A stretch of 64,000 bases of DNA from Sphingomonas sp. SRS2 (lineage in GTDB: Bacteria > Pseudomonadota > Alphaproteobacteria > Sphingomonadales > Sphingomonadaceae): positions 62,001-126,000 of the forward strand of contig NZ_LARW01000077.1 in NCBI RefSeq assembly GCF_000971055.1, given 5' to 3'. Positions within the stretch are counted from its first letter, which is position 1. Each line of letters begins with the position of its first letter. The notes beneath the pieces were generated by a model, which had not been told where the DNA came from, made no database searches, and saw nothing but the letters and a program-made list of their open reading frames with translations. Shown here one piece after another: positions 61,565 to 64,000 of this stretch. The translations under genes were made by a program, and so were the position numbers.

Positions 61565-62752
61565 ATGCCGTCACCATCTCCCTATGACGTGATCATCCTC
61601 GGCGCCGGCGCGGCCGGCCTGATGTGCGCGCTCACCGCCGGGCAGCGGGGGAGGCGAGTATTGTTGCTCGACCATCTCGACCGGGCGGGGGCGAAGATCC
61701 TGATCTCGGGCGGCGGGCGCTGCAACTTCACCAATGTGAACGGCGGCATGGCCGAACGCTATCTGTGCGCCAACCCGCATTTCCCTAAATCGGCGCTGGG
61801 GCGGTACACGCCCGCCGATTTCATCGCACTGGTCGATTCCCATGGCATCGCCTGGCACGAAAAGACGCTGGGCCAGCTGTTCTGCGATGGCTCGGCGAAG
61901 CAGATCGTCGCCATGCTCGAGGAAGAGTGCGCCAGGGGTGGAGTCGAAACGCGGCTGCTGAGCCGCGTGACCGCGGTGTCGAAAGCCGATGATCTTTTCC
62001 AGGTCGAAACCCCGGCGGAGACCTATGCTGCCGCATCACTGATAGTCGCCACCGGCGGACCTTCGATCCCGAAGATGGGCGCGACCGGCTTTGCTTATGA
62101 CGTCGCCCGCCAGTTTGGGCTGAAGGTGGTCGAGCCGCGCCCGGCGCTGGTACCGCTGACCCTGGGCGCCGACGACCGGCTGTTCGAGAGCCTGTCGGGG
62201 GTCTCGCTCGATGTCGTCGCGAGCATCGGCAAGGCGCGCTTCCGCGAGGCGGCGCTGTTCACCCATCGCGGCCTGTCCGGCCCGGCGATCCTCCAGATCA
62301 GCAGCTATTGGCGGCATGGCGACTCATTGTCGCTCGATCTGCTGCCTGACGCAGATGCGCGCGCGCTGCTCACCGAGGCCAAGCGCGCGCGGCCCAATGC
62401 CGAGCCGCGCACGATCCTGCGCGAGCGATTCCCCGACCGGCTCGCCGATGTCCTTGCCGATCGGCTGGGGCTGTCGGGGCCGCTGGTAACGCACAAAGAT
62501 CCGGCGCTGGCGGCGGCGGGGGCGCGGCTCAACGGCTGGGCCTTCACCCCCAATGGCTCGGAAGGATTCGCCAAGGCCGAGGTGACGATCGGCGGCGTCG
62601 CCACCGACGGGCTCGATCAGCGCACGCTGATGGCGAAGCGCGCGGCCGGGCTGCATTTCATCGGTGAGGCGGTCGACGTGACCGGCTGGCTCGGCGGCTA
62701 TAATTTCCAATGGGCCTGGGCGAGCGGCCGCGCGGCGGGCGAGGCGGCCTGA
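61565..62752 (+). CDS. HI0933/YhiN-family FAD-dependent oxidoreductase
   Basis: The 395-residue flavoprotein has the FAD-binding VIILGAGAAGLMCAL at the start, then the family mark GAKILISGGGRCNFTN, and IVATGGPSIPKMG in the middle. The C-terminus GWLGGYNFQWAWASG closes the FAD site. The reaction of this family is not settled. Its last 55 bases overlap the convergent acyltransferase gene. Confidence 0.88.
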   Translation: MPSPSPYDVIILGAGAAGLMCALTAGQRGRRVLLLDHLDRAGAKILISGGGRCNFTNVNGGMAERYLCANPHFPKSALGRYTPADFIALVDSHGIAWHEKTLGQLFCDGSAKQIVAMLEEECARGGVETRLLSRVTAVSKADDLFQVETPAETYAAASLIVATGGPSIPKMGATGFAYDVARQFGLKVVEPRPALVPLTLGADDRLFESLSGVSLDVVASIGKARFREAALFTHRGLSGPAILQISSYWRHGDSLSLDLLPDADARALLTEAKRARPNAEPRTILRERFPDRLADVLADRLGLSGPLVTHKDPALAAAGARLNGWAFTPNGSEGFAKAEVTIGGVATDGLDQRTLMAKRAAGLHFIGEAVDVTGWLGGYNFQWAWASGRAAGEAA

Positions 62753-63885
62753 TCCCTGCCCAGCCGTCCGCCGCTGAGCAGCTCGGCGGCCTTCGGCGAG
62801 ATTGCCTCGACAAGCTTCGCCAGTAAGATCGCGAAGCCGAGCGCCAGCAACGGCTGGAGCAGGAAGAAAGCGGGCCATAGCGGACTGCCCATCGTGCCCG
62901 TCACCAGCCCGATCTTCGGCGCGATCAGCCACATGAACAGCAGGTGCGAGCAGAACAGGAAAAAAGCATAGCGCTCCAGCGCCAGCAGCGGGCCGGCGAC
63001 GGATCGCGCCGCCAGCGCATTCGCCGCCCGCCAGACGAGCAGCGCCGCGGCGGCCCGCGTCAGCAGATCGACGGCCGCCGTCGCATGGAGATGGAAATCG
63101 GCCGCGCCGCCATTCTCGACCGACAGCCATGTCTTAACTGGCACGACCAGCAGAAAGGGCAGCGCCGCCTGCCAGGGCGGCAGCAGCGCGGCGCGCTGGG
63201 CGAGGCCATGACGGCGCGCGAGGATGCCGCCGATGAAGAAGGCTAGGATAGAGGGCCGGAGCAGCAGCGGGAATTGCCACAGACTCACCCACCACAGCAT
63301 TGCCAGCGCGGCTATCGCGACGAGCCAGCCGGTGCGCAGCCGCACCAGTAGCGGTGCGGCGAGCATGCACAGGAACAGGTCGCGCAGGAAGGCGGTCTGG
63401 ACGTTGATATCGCCCGCGCGGGTCAAGTTGGCGACATTGTCGGCTATCCAGCGCGCATCGCCTATCAGCGGCGCGCGGACCCAGCCCATGCTCCCGGCGC
63501 CAACGACCAGCAGCATCGCGATCACATTCCACAGCAGCATAGGCAGCAACACGGTGCGCGCCTTGCTGCTCACGAAGCTGCGCGCGCCACGCTTGGCCAG
63601 CGATCCCGCGACGAGCCAGCCCGACACCAGGCTGAGCAGCGGCACCGCGCCGCGCCCGAACAGTTCGACCACGGTCCAGCGCAGCAGGTCTTGCGCCGAT
63701 CCCATCTGCGCCGCCATCTCGTCACCGCCCAGCCCGGTCCAGCCGTGGACATAGACGATGCCGAGGATGCAGATCAGCCGAGCGAGCCCGATCGCCTTCG
63801 ATATCGGCGGCGCGGGCGGCTCTGCCATACGCCGCACCGGCGCATCGGGGGGAAGCATGCGACTCATCTCTTCACTAGCTGGCAT
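62698..63885 (-). CDS. Acyltransferase-3-like integral membrane protein
   Basis: The 395-residue protein has about ten membrane helices. The first helix region RLICILGIVYVHGW carries the conserved His of acyltransferase family 3/OpgC, and GRGAVPLLSLVSGWL is the usual second motif. Such proteins acylate surface glycans, lipids or osmoregulated glucans. The start may be 63885 or one of the following Met codons; the first 25 residues are Pro/Ala-rich. The C-terminal end overlaps the flavoprotein gene by 55 bases. Confidence 0.78.
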   Translation of the reverse strand: MPASEEMSRMLPPDAPVRRMAEPPAPPISKAIGLARLICILGIVYVHGWTGLGGDEMAAQMGSAQDLLRWTVVELFGRGAVPLLSLVSGWLVAGSLAKRGARSFVSSKARTVLLPMLLWNVIAMLLVVGAGSMGWVRAPLIGDARWIADNVANLTRAGDINVQTAFLRDLFLCMLAAPLLVRLRTGWLVAIAALAMLWWVSLWQFPLLLRPSILAFFIGGILARRHGLAQRAALLPPWQAALPFLLVVPVKTWLSVENGGAADFHLHATAAVDLLTRAAAALLVWRAANALAARSVAGPLLALERYAFFLFCSHLLFMWLIAPKIGLVTGTMGSPLWPAFFLLQPLLALGFAILLAKLVEAISPKAAELLSGGRLGRDQAASPAARPLAQAHWKL

Positions 63886-64000
63886 TGCGTGAAGCTTTAC
63901 GCACCCACCCGGGCGTTATTCCGCCCCGAAGTGGCCACGGCCCATCCCGGACTGGCAATTTCCGGCGGCGATGCCTATAGGAGCCGCCAACATTGCCGCG
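63886..64000. other. Right-edge upstream region
   Basis: The last 115 bases hold a near-palindrome GCGTGAAGCTTTACGC (63887-63902), one mismatch, next to the acyltransferase start. An AGGAG near 63982 is followed after about nine bases by a TTG, which might start a rightward gene cut by the window edge; too little is visible to say. Confidence 0.25.

Noticed and set aside
63982-64000. Start of a rightward gene at a TTG near the right edge
   Set aside because: Binding-site-like AGGAG is present, but only a few bases of frame are visible.

Overview
The window is high-GC, densely packed bacterial chromosome from an alphaproteobacterium, most likely a member of the Sphingomonadaceae. The pointers are the ileS-lspA-DUF3035 lipoprotein order, a TorF-type porin, the alphaproteobacterial form of IF-2, an HWE/HisKA_2 histidine kinase and abundant GTG starts. 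No prophage, transposase, CRISPR array, rRNA or tRNA was seen. Almost everything is core or housekeeping content, with short intergenic palindromes as the main non-coding structure.

Layout. 1-4.3 kb: small hypothetical genes, one downstream of a perfect TGTGA-N6-TCACA palindrome; a frameshifted ABC-F ATPase preceded by a possible leader ORF; trhO and an overlapping glutathione transferase. 4.3-12.4 kb: an S9 peptidase, a HerA-like ATPase, a 2OG-Fe(II) oxygenase, an S10 carboxypeptidase and queF-chrA. 12.5-16.1 kb: sulfur amino-acid genes sseA-metC, an unknown gene and the porin. 16.2-19.4 kb: a peptide ABC importer (two permeases and a double ATPase) with no binding protein. 19.5-25.8 kb: a leftward nucleotide, cofactor and translation run, thyA-folA-ribF-ileS-lspA-DUF3035. 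26.0-28.4 kb: xth-ribA-L,D-transpeptidase with overlapping starts and stops.

28.5-37.9 kb is a divergent fatty-acid degradation locus. Leftward lie DUF2147, a FadL-type channel, FadD and a MerR regulator; rightward lie thiolase, a fused hydroxyacyl-CoA dehydrogenase/enoyl-CoA hydratase and an acyl-CoA dehydrogenase. Together they cover uptake, activation and the beta-oxidation cycle. A row of four perfect hairpins separates this locus from a membrane methyl-accepting protein.

40.1-53.8 kb carries the translation/RNA-metabolism genes. rimP-nusA-tautomerase-ylxR/Q-infB-rbfA runs rightward. truB-rpsO-pnp, which in many bacteria follows rbfA, is on the opposite strand, with about 3.6 kb (HPP protein, tdk, DUF6491, histidine kinase, CcdC-like) in between. 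54-64 kb holds an MBL hydrolase-STAS pair, an SGNH esterase, two cell-wall enzymes (M23 and L,D-transpeptidase), a class C serine hydrolase, a second HPP protein, prfC, an HI0933-type flavoprotein and a membrane acyltransferase.

I did not find a convincing new multi-gene system. The observations most worth checking are the frameshifted ABC-F gene with its leader ORF, two hairpins that appear to hold ribosome binding sites (tdk and the ABC importer), a four-copy family of ~81-85 nt palindromes (one inside the infB-rbfA operon), the hairpin array after the beta-oxidation operon, and structured leaders at pnp and the porin gene.
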